Below are positions 15,059-23,881 of a stretch of 55,534 bases of DNA, piece after piece. The stretch spans positions 1,905 to 57,438 of the forward strand of contig DBWX01000002.1 of assembly GCA_002309175.1 (NCBI GenBank), written 5' to 3'. Below the pieces are notes generated by a model, which was not told the DNA's origin, ran no database searches, and saw only the letters and a program-made list of their open reading frames with translations. The stretch's first letter is position 1. Each line of letters opens with the position of its first letter. The stretch comes from Ruminococcaceae bacterium UBA1227. Its GTDB lineage: Bacteria > Bacillota > Clostridia > Oscillospirales > Acutalibacteraceae. The translations under genes and the position numbers were made by a program.

Positions 15059-16900
15059 TCAGTCGTCTGCGCTCTGTTCGAACGGAACGCTGCCGAATGC
15101 TTTACCTGCCTCATAAGGAAGCGCCGGAGGAGCATCGTCAATGTAGGGCTGAGCATAAGAAGGCTCAGGTGTAGGCTCTGCAACAGGCTGCGGAGGCTGG
15201 TATGTCGGCTGCGGCTGGTATGCAGGCTGAGGAGCCTGGTAAGCCGGAGCAGGAGCCTCATAAGCCGGAGCGGGCTCTGCAACAGGCGCTACGGGAGCCA
15301 CCGGCTCTGCTACAGGAGCAACAGGTGCAACAGGTGCTACAGGTTCAGCGACCGGTGCCTGATATACAGGCTGCGAAGGCTGATATGCCGGAGCGGGAGC
15401 CTCATAAGCCGGAGCAGGAGCCTCATAAGCCGGAGCAGGCTCTGCAACAGGAGCTACCGGAGCTACGGGTTCAGCAACCGGTGCCTGGTAAGCAGGCTGC
15501 TGAGGCTGGTATGCGGGCTGCGGAGGCTGGTATGCCGGAGCAGGTGCCTCATAAGCCGGAGCGGGCTCTGCAACAGGTGCAACCGGAGCCACAGGCTCAG
15601 CAACAGGTGCAACCGGAACTACGGGAGCAACCGGCTCTGCAACCGGAGCTGCGGGTGCAGGCTCAGCATAGAGTTCTGCAGGAGATGCTGCAGGAGCCTC
15701 AAATGCAGGAGGATAGTCTGCGGGCTCTTCTACAGGTGCAGGCTCAACAGTCTGCTCCGTGTAAACAGGATCGCGGAGTGACGGAGCCGCATTGTCATCG
15801 TAGTAACCCATGTCATCCTCTTCAAAGCTCTTGTTGTAGTCATAGTTCAGACCCATGCCTGAAGAGAAGTTAAAGCCTGTTGTGGCAAATGGTGTTGTCG
15901 GATTGTAATCGTCAGCGCTCTGGTCGAGATCAGCACCTGCACCGCCGTTATATGTCGGATAATCAAGTGTTGTTCCGCCGTCGCCGTCATAGTAGTCATA
16001 GGACTCATACTTTCTCTTGCCGATAAGGAATCCTATAATTCCGCCGAGGATGAGACCGAGCAGGAAGAGACCTATGCAAAGAGCAATGACAAGACCTGTT
16101 GAAACGCCTGTCTTCTCTGCGGGAACTTCCTTCACGGGCTGCTCGTCATACTTGACGTTGAGTACATAGTTCGTAACAGTACCGTCCTTGGCCGTTACGC
16201 TTACGGCAACCTTGCTGCCGTCTGAGATATCATCAGCTCCGTAAACCTGGATCTGATCATCTGCGTTTGCAGTCTTGGCATCGATAACCATGGCTGTTGA
16301 TCCGTAAGGTACAACTACGTCATACTCAGTTGTGCCTGCCGTAAGAATCAGCGGAACCTGCTTACCTGCAAAGATCGTAATATCGGAAAGCTCAGGTCCT
16401 GCCTTCTCAGGAGCCTTTGTTGTCGTCTCGCCGTCCTTGGTTGTCTTTTCAGCAGCCTTGGTTGTTGTTGTATTGCCTGAACCGCCGCTTGACTGCTTGG
16501 TCGTGGTTGTGGTTGCAGGAGTTTCAACATTAATTGTTACTTTTACAGCCTGACCATTAATAACTTCCTTTTCTGCTGTCGCCATATCTGTTGCAGTAAT
16601 AACGATAACAGCCGAGCCAGCCTTTTTTGCTGTTACTGTGAAAGTGATTGTTTCATTATACGTATCAAAAATTGCATCAGCCTTGCTTGCAGATACAGTA
16701 GCAACACTTGTATCTGATGAGGAAACGCTATAAGTACCCAAGCAGTTTGATGATGTAACGGTAAACGAGCCACTTTCACCTGGTTTGAGTGAAAGCGAAC
16801 CAGTTGAGATTGAAAGTCCGCCTGCCGCAAAAGCGTTAATAGAAAAAATGCTAATCAACACCAAAGCAGTTATCACAATTGATATTATTCTTTTCATCAT
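15059..16900 (-). CDS. Single-pass membrane protein: Ig-like and cadherin-like ectodomain, Pro/Ala-rich cytoplasmic tail
   Basis: About 613 aa from the ATG at 16900 (AAGGTTGGTG upstream). Residues 1-25 are a signal peptide. Next come a bacterial Ig-like (BIG) domain (about 28-125), a Thr/Lys-rich linker, a cadherin-like beta-sandwich domain (about 172-255: LSDITIFAG, YDVVVPYGS, NYVLNVKYD), one transmembrane helix (about 268-295) followed by GKRKYES, and a cytoplasmic tail of about 310 residues. The last 190 of these are repeats of APVAEPVAPV and PAYEAPAPAYQ units. It follows the dockerin gene at a short distance, so the two are probably made together; they may form a surface complex. No enzyme domain seen. 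Confidence 0.75.
   Translation of the reverse strand: MMKRIISIVITALVLISIFSINAFAAGGLSISTGSLSLKPGESGSFTVTSSNCLGTYSVSSSDTSVATVSASKADAIFDTYNETITFTVTAKKAGSAVIVITATDMATAEKEVINGQAVKVTINVETPATTTTTKQSSGGSGNTTTTKAAEKTTKDGETTTKAPEKAGPELSDITIFAGKQVPLILTAGTTEYDVVVPYGSTAMVIDAKTANADDQIQVYGADDISDGSKVAVSVTAKDGTVTNYVLNVKYDEQPVKEVPAEKTGVSTGLVIALCIGLFLLGLILGGIIGFLIGKRKYESYDYYDGDGGTTLDYPTYNGGAGADLDQSADDYNPTTPFATTGFNFSSGMGLNYDYNKSFEEDDMGYYDDNAAPSLRDPVYTEQTVEPAPVEEPADYPPAFEAPAASPAELYAEPAPAAPVAEPVAPVVPVAPVAEPVAPVAPVAEPAPAYEAPAPAYQPPQPAYQPQQPAYQAPVAEPVAPVAPVAEPAPAYEAPAPAYEAPAPAYQPSQPVYQAPVAEPVAPVAPVAPVAEPVAPVAPVAEPAPAYEAPAPAYQAPQPAYQPQPTYQPPQPVAEPTPEPSYAQPYIDDAPPALPYEAGKAFGSVPFEQSADD
15150..15720 (-). repeat. In-frame Pro/Ala/Glu/Tyr repeat region
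   Basis: Degenerate tandem units coding PVAEPVAPVAPVAEP and PAYEAPAPAYQ, all multiples of three bases, within the cytoplasmic tail of the membrane protein. The similarity between units at the DNA level makes length variation between strains likely. Confidence 0.85.
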
Positions 16901-16915
16901 TGTCACCAACCTTAT

Positions 16916-19039
16916 TTAACCTTTCAAGAGTAAATTCCTAATGTCAACCAGATCTAACGCGGATATTTTCGCATTACCATCAGTATCAGCAGCTAAAAAT
17001 GTTATGCTACCGGTTGGTATTAACTCTTTCTTTAACATGTGGTTTCTGAGATAAACAAAGTCAACTGCTGATATCTTTCCATCCTGGCTTGGATCACCCT
17101 TTACAACGATTGTAACCTTTGATGTTGGATTACCTGTCACCTCTACGGTGTAACCAGTTTTTACAATACCACTTGTTACTGTACTACCTTTTTCGTTCTT
17201 TACCGTATAATTACCATCCACAAGAGAGGATTTAAACTGAGCAACTGTAATACCGCTCTTGCTTGTGGGAAGTGCGGTTATAAGATAGCCGCCCGTGCTG
17301 TCCTTTGAGTAGCCGCTGCCACTCTTGGGTTCAACCGAAGGAGCAAGAACAGGTGTGTAGCTGTCAACGAAACTGTAACCACAAGCGGTACAAGTATGTG
17401 TTGTGTAACCCTGGGCCTCTGTTGTAGCAGGAGTCACTACATCTTTGAAATTGTGGCTTGCATATTCAACATGTTCGGGATCGTTTGCACAGACACGCTT
17501 GTGCTGCGTTTCATTGTACTGTTCCCAATTACCATATGCGTGTCCTGTTTTCTTGGTTTTAATATCACTGTTATAACTTGCGGATGTAGCATTAGGATTG
17601 TTGGTAGGATCAGTTGTGAAATACTTTTCACAGGTTTCGCAGTACCAGTATTCCTTATTACCGTCATCAGTACATGTAGCGGCTTTTGCCGGAGTATATG
17701 TCGGAGTCGTATGTGCACAGACTATATGTCTTACATAATATGAATATTCAGTACCTACAGTCTTTGATACAAGCTGGTACTTATTGCTGTCCGGTGTGCC
17801 AAGTGTACTTCCTTCACCGAAGTAAGATGCGGCATCGGCAGAACCGACAGTCTTATATTCATCGGGAAGCGGAGGTGTTATATCGTTGTCCTTATCACCA
17901 GACACTAAAACACCAGCGGCATGAATTCTATTTACACTTTCAAGTACTCCACCGATATAGTTTACTTTGATATCACCGTTATATGTACCAGTTATAGATG
18001 AACCGGAAATACCTGCAATACCGGCTATGGAAATAGGCGAGATGTCTATGATAGAAAGAGAATCATCCCCGGAGAAAGATGCTTCAGCTACAACAAAATT
18101 AATTGTTCCGCCGAATGTGCAGTTTGTTAATGCACATCCCTTTGAGGAGTCACCATTTGAGCCTACAATACCACCAACAAAAGCGGTAGCAGGAAGTTTT
18201 ACCATAACATTAACCGTTGCATTGGAAGTTATATTCTGAACTATGCCGGCATTCGTTCCTGCAACAGAACCTATCGAAATGGAAACCGAGTTTACGGCTG
18301 ATACAATTCCGATAACTGATGTATCATCAATTGTAAAGTTTCTTACGGTACCGACTTTATCTCCATCTTTAGCGACATTGATAAACATTCCGGCCTCTTT
18401 GGCATTTGTTTGAATGCGAAGACCTTTGATGGTCTTGTTGTCACCGTCAAAAGTACCGAGGAAGTCAACATTTTTAGGTGTGATTACGGGAACTACATCG
18501 CTGTTATTCTGAAGAATGGTTTGTCTATCAGCCGATGTGATAGCTGCAAACTGCTCTTCTGTCAGAGGAGCATCTGTGCTTGTCTCTTCTGCAGTCCTTA
18601 CCCAATAAACGGTAATATCAGGGATTGTATCCGCATCCCTGGCACCTTCATAAAGGGTATATACATCGCCTTCCTTGGAATAGATAGGCGTGTCATTTGT
18701 TCTATCGGCCTCTGTTGCCTTAGCATAGGTCGCAGGGGTGACAACCGGACTCATGCCGAGATCTTCTGCAGCCTTGATCCTATTGGCCTCACTTGCGAAT
18801 ACCCAATCATGAAGTGAATCTATATCATCCGCAAGTTTGTAGAAGGCATCAGCAGGATAGGTTGCACTGCCCAGGCCCTCAAGTACATCCTTGAGATCAG
18901 TATAGTTCTCTATCATTATAGAATCTGTAGAAGATGTGCCAGTACCTGACGTGGCAAAAGCAAACATCGTCAGAGGAACGATTGTGAGTACCATGACGAG
19001 AACCATCATGACAGCCAGCAATCTCTTTCCGTATTTCAT
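16916..19039 (-). CDS. Secreted dockerin type I protein without recognisable catalytic domain
   Basis: About 707 aa from the ATG at 19039, which sits 7 bases after AGGAGG; an ATG two codons earlier is too close to it. A signal peptide covers residues 1-30. The central region (about 185-420) is beta-rich with NCTFGG-type repeat traces like GLUG or right-handed helix proteins. Two Cys-rich stretches follow (YWYCETCEKYF; THTCTACGYSF). The last 60 residues are a type I dockerin with both calcium loops (DPSQDGKISAVD and DTDGNAKISALD). Dockerins bind cohesins; no cohesin is encoded here. Probable surface or extracellular binding protein. Confidence 0.8.
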   Translation of the reverse strand: MKYGKRLLAVMMVLVMVLTIVPLTMFAFATSGTGTSSTDSIMIENYTDLKDVLEGLGSATYPADAFYKLADDIDSLHDWVFASEANRIKAAEDLGMSPVVTPATYAKATEADRTNDTPIYSKEGDVYTLYEGARDADTIPDITVYWVRTAEETSTDAPLTEEQFAAITSADRQTILQNNSDVVPVITPKNVDFLGTFDGDNKTIKGLRIQTNAKEAGMFINVAKDGDKVGTVRNFTIDDTSVIGIVSAVNSVSISIGSVAGTNAGIVQNITSNATVNVMVKLPATAFVGGIVGSNGDSSKGCALTNCTFGGTINFVVAEASFSGDDSLSIIDISPISIAGIAGISGSSITGTYNGDIKVNYIGGVLESVNRIHAAGVLVSGDKDNDITPPLPDEYKTVGSADAASYFGEGSTLGTPDSNKYQLVSKTVGTEYSYYVRHIVCAHTTPTYTPAKAATCTDDGNKEYWYCETCEKYFTTDPTNNPNATSASYNSDIKTKKTGHAYGNWEQYNETQHKRVCANDPEHVEYASHNFKDVVTPATTEAQGYTTHTCTACGYSFVDSYTPVLAPSVEPKSGSGYSKDSTGGYLITALPTSKSGITVAQFKSSLVDGNYTVKNEKGSTVTSGIVKTGYTVEVTGNPTSKVTIVVKGDPSQDGKISAVDFVYLRNHMLKKELIPTGSITFLAADTDGNAKISALDLVDIRNLLLKG

Positions 19040-19077
19040 GCCCATTCCTCCTTCGGAATAAGGTTATATTCAACTTA

Positions 19078-19106
19078 ATAATATATTAATGCGCGTTTTA
19101 AATCAA
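19078..19106 (-). promoter_or_regulatory. Candidate promoter for the dockerin/membrane-protein pair
   Basis: Minus strand TTGATT (19101-19106), 17-base spacer, TATTAT (19078-19083), about 40 bases before the start codon, in an otherwise AT-rich 79-base gap. Confidence 0.5.
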
Positions 19107-19118
19107 TAACGCTTTTCT

Positions 19119-20351
19119 TTAACCTTCGTAGCCGTCGGCACCTTCAGCGGCGTCTCCGGCGAGGAGTGTGAAGGCCTGCTGCATCTGCGGATCGTCGGCG
19201 TCAGACATGATGCCGATCTGCGCGGTCTGCTCGGCCGTAAGTTTTACAATATAGTCCGGAGCGACGCCGGTGCCGTTAATTCCGTCACTTGTGTAAGGAA
19301 GGACATTGGCAACCGTGAGTACTACAGCACCGCCGTTTGAGAGGCGGAAGAGCTGCTGCATTGTGCAGACACCCTTTGTCTTGGTGCCGATAAGCTGTGC
19401 CTTACCGAAGTCACGAAGGTCGCAGGCAAAGAGCTCTGCGGGGCCCTTCGTGCCGCCGTTTACAAGCACGAGCATGGGCATGGCGACACTTTCGGAGTCG
19501 GAAGGGAAGGTCTTGATTGTCTTTCCTTCCGCGTTGACAACAGTCGCCATGGCGGCCGTGCCCTCCGTCGCGACGGGTACGAGAATATCGAGTACCTTCG
19601 TCGCGTATTCTATGGTACCTTCATCACAGTTTCTGACATCTATTATGAGAGACTTGCAGCCCGCCTCAGTGAGAGCCTTTACGGCATCTTTGAACTGGTT
19701 GATGGCGTTCTCATAGAAGCCGGTTATTGAGATGATACCTATGGTACCTACGTTTCTGTATGTCACGGACTGGAGACTGTAACCCATTACGAGGTTTACG
19801 GTATTTGATTTCCCCTCATGGGAATATGTTACGTTGACGTTTGAGAGTTTCTGTCCCTCGAGGTTTGACGCGAGTTCGGCGTAGTTCTCAAAGTCCACGT
19901 CGATATCGGCAATCTTGGTGATGACATCGCCGACGGCAATGCCGGAGGCCTCCGCGGGCGAGTTCTTCGCAACGGAGGTGACAAGAAGCTGATTGGTCTC
20001 GGTATTATAGGCGGCGGTCAGACCGGTTCCGCTCATCTTACCGAGAAGTTTGTTGTTGTAGACCTCGTACTCCGCCGGCGTCAGATAGAATGAAGCCGGA
20101 TCACCGAGACCGTTGACGAAGCCCGCGGCAAGGCCCGAGTAGACGTTTTCGGAGTCTATGGTGCCGTTGAATTTCTCGCGCGTGAGCTTGTCGACTTCGG
20201 CGATACCGTCATACATCGCCGAACGCTCGGAGAGGTCGCTGATCAGATGGTTGTAAACGCCCATCGAAATTTTCATTGTTATGGCTATTGTGGCAGCCAT
20301 GACGACGAAGAGTATGGCGAGGGCCGTTCCTACCGGAATTTTCTTACTCAT
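19119..20351 (-). CDS. S41 carboxyl-terminal-processing-peptidase-like protein, probably inactive
   Basis: 410 aa: an N-terminal membrane anchor (about 8-30), a PDZ domain (about 105-190) and an S41 tail-processing fold. In active CtpA/CtpB the motif is NxGSASASE with the catalytic Ser and later TxxxGKG with the catalytic Lys. Here the matching stretches are NGGTKGPAE (298-306) and TKTKGVCTM (323-331): no Ser at the nucleophile position and Val where Lys is expected. The gene follows ftsE, ftsX and the M23 gene, the same neighbourhood as ctpB in Firmicutes. I infer a PDZ scaffold or regulator of the division hydrolase rather than a protease. Confidence 0.8.
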   Translation of the reverse strand: MSKKIPVGTALAILFVVMAATIAITMKISMGVYNHLISDLSERSAMYDGIAEVDKLTREKFNGTIDSENVYSGLAAGFVNGLGDPASFYLTPAEYEVYNNKLLGKMSGTGLTAAYNTETNQLLVTSVAKNSPAEASGIAVGDVITKIADIDVDFENYAELASNLEGQKLSNVNVTYSHEGKSNTVNLVMGYSLQSVTYRNVGTIGIISITGFYENAINQFKDAVKALTEAGCKSLIIDVRNCDEGTIEYATKVLDILVPVATEGTAAMATVVNAEGKTIKTFPSDSESVAMPMLVLVNGGTKGPAELFACDLRDFGKAQLIGTKTKGVCTMQQLFRLSNGGAVVLTVANVLPYTSDGINGTGVAPDYIVKLTAEQTAQIGIMSDADDPQMQQAFTLLAGDAAEGADGYEG

Positions 20352-20378
20352 GAAAGTTTAATCTCCTGTCCGTAGAGG

Positions 20379-21662
20379 TTAAGGTACGTGAATATAGTTT
20401 GCAGGGTTGACGTTTGTGGCACTTCTCGCACCCGAGAGGTTTGTTCTTATCTCGAAGTGGAGATGCGCACCGGTCGAATAACCGGTACAACCCATGATGC
20501 CTATTGTATCGCCCTGGTTTACAACCTGTCCCGCTGAGACATATGAGGTTGTCAGATGGGCGTAGAATGCTATAACACCATTGCCGTGGTCGATTACGCA
20601 GTAGTTGCCGTAACCGCCGTTGCAGCCGCAGCTGCTGTACTTCTTATAGTTATGTGTGCAGCCGTTGCTGGAGATGAGGACCGTACCCGCTCCTGCAGCG
20701 ACAATTCGCTTGTCATACTGGTCAGCTCCGCCCATTGAGATATCAAGGCCGTAATGGAAGGAACTCTTTGAGCCGAGTGTCCTGTATCCGTAGCCGGAGG
20801 AGATATATGCATTGCCGTAAGGTACGGGACAGATGAGACTTGCGGAACCGTCACCTTCGGAAGCGGTGCCGTTGATCATGGCGTAGATTGTGGCCGCGTA
20901 TGCTGCCTTCTGTGCCTCTGCCTGTGCCTCTATCTCCTTGAGCTGTGCATCCTCACGATTGAGTTTCGCGAGGTAGGCTTCGAGTACGGCGAGTTTTGCA
21001 TCGACCGACTTCTTGGCCTCCTTGATTTCAGCCTGGGAAGCCACTACCTCATCCTTGGATGCCTGAAGGTCAACCCTGTCCTCCTCAAGTTTTACCTGAA
21101 GAGCCTCGAGTTCCTTTATATCGTTCTTGAGGTCTGTGATTATCTGCTGGTCATGCTTTGTAATGCGCGTGACGAGCTCTATTCTGTTTAAAAGGTTTTC
21201 AAAGCTGTCCGCCTCGAAAACTATCTCTATTGTCGAAACATTTCCGGCCATGTACATGGCGCGAAGACGCTGGCCCAACAGTTCACGTGTGGCCTCAATC
21301 TGGAGTTTCTGGTCCTCCATCGCCTCCTCGTTCTCGTCGAGTTGCTGCTGAATGAGACCTATCTGAGTGTTGAGTGCGTTAATCTCTGCCTGGTAGGCGT
21401 TTATCTCTGCCTGGAGGGCATTGACCTGAGTCTGGACTTCCATGGCGGATGCCCGTGCCTCGTTGATCTGTCCTTCCAGATCCTGTCGCTTCTGCTTGGC
21501 TTCGGCGGCTTCACGCTTCAAGCCTTCTATCTTGCTCTTCATCTCAATGATGCGAGGGTCATCCTCGGCAACTTTGTCACCTGCCGCAAAGGCGGGAGTG
21601 ACAAGCGCTAAGCAAAACAGGAGTGCCAGGAAAAGCGATATGATTCTCTTACTCATTGTCAT
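20379..21662 (-). CDS. FtsEX-dependent peptidoglycan hydrolase (coiled coil plus M23/LytM domain)
   Basis: 427 aa from ATG 21662 (a second in-frame ATG lies at 21656). Signal peptide to about residue 27, then a long Glu/Gln/Lys-rich coiled coil (about 32-250), then a LytM endopeptidase domain (about 280-420). Zinc ligands are intact: HYGLD (His303, Asp307) and HLHFE near residue 400. A Cys-rich insertion (THNYKK, SSCGCNGGYG) sits between them. The architecture is that of PcsB/EnvC-type hydrolases activated by FtsEX during cell division. The start overlaps the end of ftsX by 14 bases, so hydrolase and activator are coupled. Confidence 0.88.
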   Translation of the reverse strand: MTMSKRIISLFLALLFCLALVTPAFAAGDKVAEDDPRIIEMKSKIEGLKREAAEAKQKRQDLEGQINEARASAMEVQTQVNALQAEINAYQAEINALNTQIGLIQQQLDENEEAMEDQKLQIEATRELLGQRLRAMYMAGNVSTIEIVFEADSFENLLNRIELVTRITKHDQQIITDLKNDIKELEALQVKLEEDRVDLQASKDEVVASQAEIKEAKKSVDAKLAVLEAYLAKLNREDAQLKEIEAQAEAQKAAYAATIYAMINGTASEGDGSASLICPVPYGNAYISSGYGYRTLGSKSSFHYGLDISMGGADQYDKRIVAAGAGTVLISSNGCTHNYKKYSSCGCNGGYGNYCVIDHGNGVIAFYAHLTTSYVSAGQVVNQGDTIGIMGCTGYSTGAHLHFEIRTNLSGARSATNVNPANYIHVP

Positions 21663-22590
21663 TTGATACCACTGAGCCTCCGTGTTCCTTAAGGTAACGG
21701 CCCATCGAGAAGATACTTCCGAATACGCCGGCTCCCACGCCTATCACAACGAAGGCGCCGAGCATCGGCAGTGCATACGGAAGGAACGAGATGGTTGCCG
21801 TTCCGAAAAGGGAAAAGATTGAACCGAATGATTTAACTGCGAGCTGATAAAGACCGAATACAAGTCCGAGGGAAACGATGCCGGCAAGTATTCCGATTAA
21901 GATACCCTCGATGATGAAGGGCCAGCGTACAAACCAGTTTGTAGCACCTACCGCCTTCATGATGCTTATCTCGAGTCTTCTGTTATACATTGTTACACGA
22001 ACGGTGTTCGCGATTATGAAAAGGCTTACCGCGAGCAGGAGAACGATTATTCCAAGGGCGATGTAGGTAACACCCGTGCGCACCTCTCTCACCTGACCCG
22101 CGAGGTCACTGTTGCCTCGAACGCTGAGTACGTTTTCAACCGTGCCGAGCATCTTCAGGACATTGTCGTAGTCCGAGAGTTCGGAGAGTGTGACCTTGTA
22201 TGCATCGGGCATCGGGTTTGTGTCGAGACCCTCAAGAAGGAGAGCGTCCTCGCCCATCTGCTCGAGCTGAGCTTTATATGCCTCATCCTTTGAGACAAAG
22301 TCGGCCGCGCCTACGTTCGGGATCATTCTGATGTCCTGGCCGGCCTTATTTATCTGATCCTCGTTCAGACCGTCATTCAGGTAAACCATGATGACGTTCT
22401 GATCCTCAACGTTTTCAAGCATGGCATCTATGTTGATGAACAGCATTACAGCCACGCCTATGAGAACAAGGCAGGAAGTCAGAACGGCTATTGAAGCCAG
22501 TGACATGAGCTTGTTGGAGCGGACATTGCGTACGCCCTCTTTGGTGAGATAGCCCAGGTTAAAGGACGCCTTATGTTTCGTTTTAGCCAT
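21649..22590 (-). CDS. ftsX: Cell division permease FtsX
   Basis: 313 aa. Four transmembrane helices with the large extracellular loop between the first (about 27-50) and second (about 170-195), as in FtsX, and the conserved EISIMKAVGATNWFVRWPFIIEG cytoplasmic coupling region (about 207-229). It transmits ATP hydrolysis by FtsE to the wall hydrolase outside. Start and the ftsE stop share one base (TGATG). Length is normal. Confidence 0.92.
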   Translation of the reverse strand: MAKTKHKASFNLGYLTKEGVRNVRSNKLMSLASIAVLTSCLVLIGVAVMLFINIDAMLENVEDQNVIMVYLNDGLNEDQINKAGQDIRMIPNVGAADFVSKDEAYKAQLEQMGEDALLLEGLDTNPMPDAYKVTLSELSDYDNVLKMLGTVENVLSVRGNSDLAGQVREVRTGVTYIALGIIVLLLAVSLFIIANTVRVTMYNRRLEISIMKAVGATNWFVRWPFIIEGILIGILAGIVSLGLVFGLYQLAVKSFGSIFSLFGTATISFLPYALPMLGAFVVIGVGAGVFGSIFSMGRYLKEHGGSVVSNDNE

Positions 22591-23717
22591 CAGTCATCAT
22601 CCTCCTCATCCTCTGAATTTTCAAAGTACTTGGAGTAATCAACACCGTCAATGTTGGCAAAGACGTTTATCTGTTCCTCCGGTGAAAGCGCGTCGGAGGC
22701 CGCCTGCAGCGGGCCGCCCATCTGCGGCTCGGCCATGGCCTCGCGAATCTTCGCGGCGGCTTCCAAAGCCGCTATCTGCTCAATATACATTGTCTGGTCG
22801 GGACCGGCCACGGGTGATACATCCGAAGCGGGCTCCGCGACAGGTTCGGGAGCAGGTTCTGCGACCGGTTCGGGAACGGGCTCTGTGACCGGCTCGAAAA
22901 CCGCTGACGGTTCCGGTGCCGCGGGCTCCTCAAAAGCCGCCTCAGAGGCTATTGCCTCCTCTATGAATTCGTCGATTGTGACTTCGGGAACATCCTCATC
23001 CTCGGGACGAAGAGTCTTATAGCCCGTTGTCTCATCATATGTGAGCTGTCCTCCCCTGCCCGTGTCGGAGATGACCGAGCCGTGGTCGATAACAACTATT
23101 CTGTGGTTGAACTTCTTTACGAGTTCGTGTTCATGGGTGACCATGATGACCGTCGTGCCGTTTTCATTGATACGGTTTAAGAGGTCCACAATCTCATAGG
23201 ACATCTCGGGGTCAATGTTACCTGTAGGCTCGTCCGCGATGATTGTGTTCGCGTTGTTTACGAGCGCACGGGCGAGGGCCACGCGCTGCTGCTCACCGCC
23301 GGAGATTTCGTTCGGCATGGAGCGCGCCTTGCTCTGAAGGCCTACGAGGCTGAGCACGTAGGGCACGCGCTTCTTTATCTCCTTCTCATTCGCGCCTATA
23401 ACGCGCATGGCGAACGCTACATTGTCATATACGTTCATCGTCTGGATGAGACGGAAGTCCTGGAAAACGATACCCATTGTGCGGCGGAAATAAGGAATCT
23501 CCTTATCCGTCATCCTTGTGAGGTCATAATTGTTTATCATGATGGTACCGGAGGTCGGCACCTCTTCACGCATTATTGTCTTAAGAAACGTACTCTTACC
23601 GGAACCGGATGCGCCGACTATGAAGACAAACTCTCCGCGCTCAATACGCAGGTTGATGTTCTTCAGCGCCTCCGTACCGCTGTCATACTTCTTGTAAACG
23701 TTTTTGAATTCTATCAC
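22590..23717 (-). CDS. ftsE: Cell division ATPase FtsE with long acidic C-terminal extension
   Basis: 375 aa; GTG start behind GAGGAG. The first 225 residues are a standard FtsE: Walker A GASGSGKS (35-42), signature ISGGEQQRVALARAL, Walker B IIADEPTGNID and the switch His in VTHEHELVKKF. Usual FtsE proteins end there; this one continues for about 145 residues with Glu/Pro/Ala repeats (EPVPEPVAEPAPEP), a short helix and a highly acidic end (EDEEDDD). The tail is cytoplasmic and could recruit partners such as FtsZ, but this is inference. First gene of the ftsE-ftsX-hydrolase-S41 operon. Confidence 0.92.
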   Translation of the reverse strand: MIEFKNVYKKYDSGTEALKNINLRIERGEFVFIVGASGSGKSTFLKTIMREEVPTSGTIMINNYDLTRMTDKEIPYFRRTMGIVFQDFRLIQTMNVYDNVAFAMRVIGANEKEIKKRVPYVLSLVGLQSKARSMPNEISGGEQQRVALARALVNNANTIIADEPTGNIDPEMSYEIVDLLNRINENGTTVIMVTHEHELVKKFNHRIVVIDHGSVISDTGRGGQLTYDETTGYKTLRPEDEDVPEVTIDEFIEEAIASEAAFEEPAAPEPSAVFEPVTEPVPEPVAEPAPEPVAEPASDVSPVAGPDQTMYIEQIAALEAAAKIREAMAEPQMGGPLQAASDALSPEEQINVFANIDGVDYSKYFENSEDEEDDD

Positions 23718-23747
23718 GTTTGCGGTCTCCTCAGAAATGTAATTAAA

Positions 23748-23785
23748 AAAGACTGTATAAGCATAAATATACCTATACAGTCTTT
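23748..23785 (-). terminator. Terminator of the CdaR-type gene, overlapping the ftsE promoter
   Basis: 12-bp stem AAAGACTGTATA/TATACAGTCTTT with a 14-base loop; on the minus strand it is followed by TTTTTT-like sequence. The predicted ftsE transcription start lies inside the hairpin. Confidence 0.7.
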
Positions 23786-23813
23786 AGTATACCATATAAT
23801 AATGTGTTTGTAA
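23786..23813 (-). promoter_or_regulatory. Candidate ftsE promoter
   Basis: Minus strand TTACAA (23808-23813), 16-base spacer, TATACT (23786-23791), about 65 bases before the GTG start. Confidence 0.5.
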
Positions 23814-23881
23814 CCCATTTGTAACCGGAAATCAAAATTTCGTGGTATTGCACAAAACGGAGCACAAGATTTAGTGCTTAA

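Noticed and set aside
15150..15720. CRISPR-like repeated pattern
   Set aside because: Repeats are contiguous, degenerate, in multiples of three and in frame; there are no constant repeats with unique spacers and no cas genes.
15202..15873. 223-codon plus-strand frame rich in Gln/Glu/Pro
   Set aside because: It is the complement of the Pro/Ala repeats; low-complexity sequence keeps several frames open.
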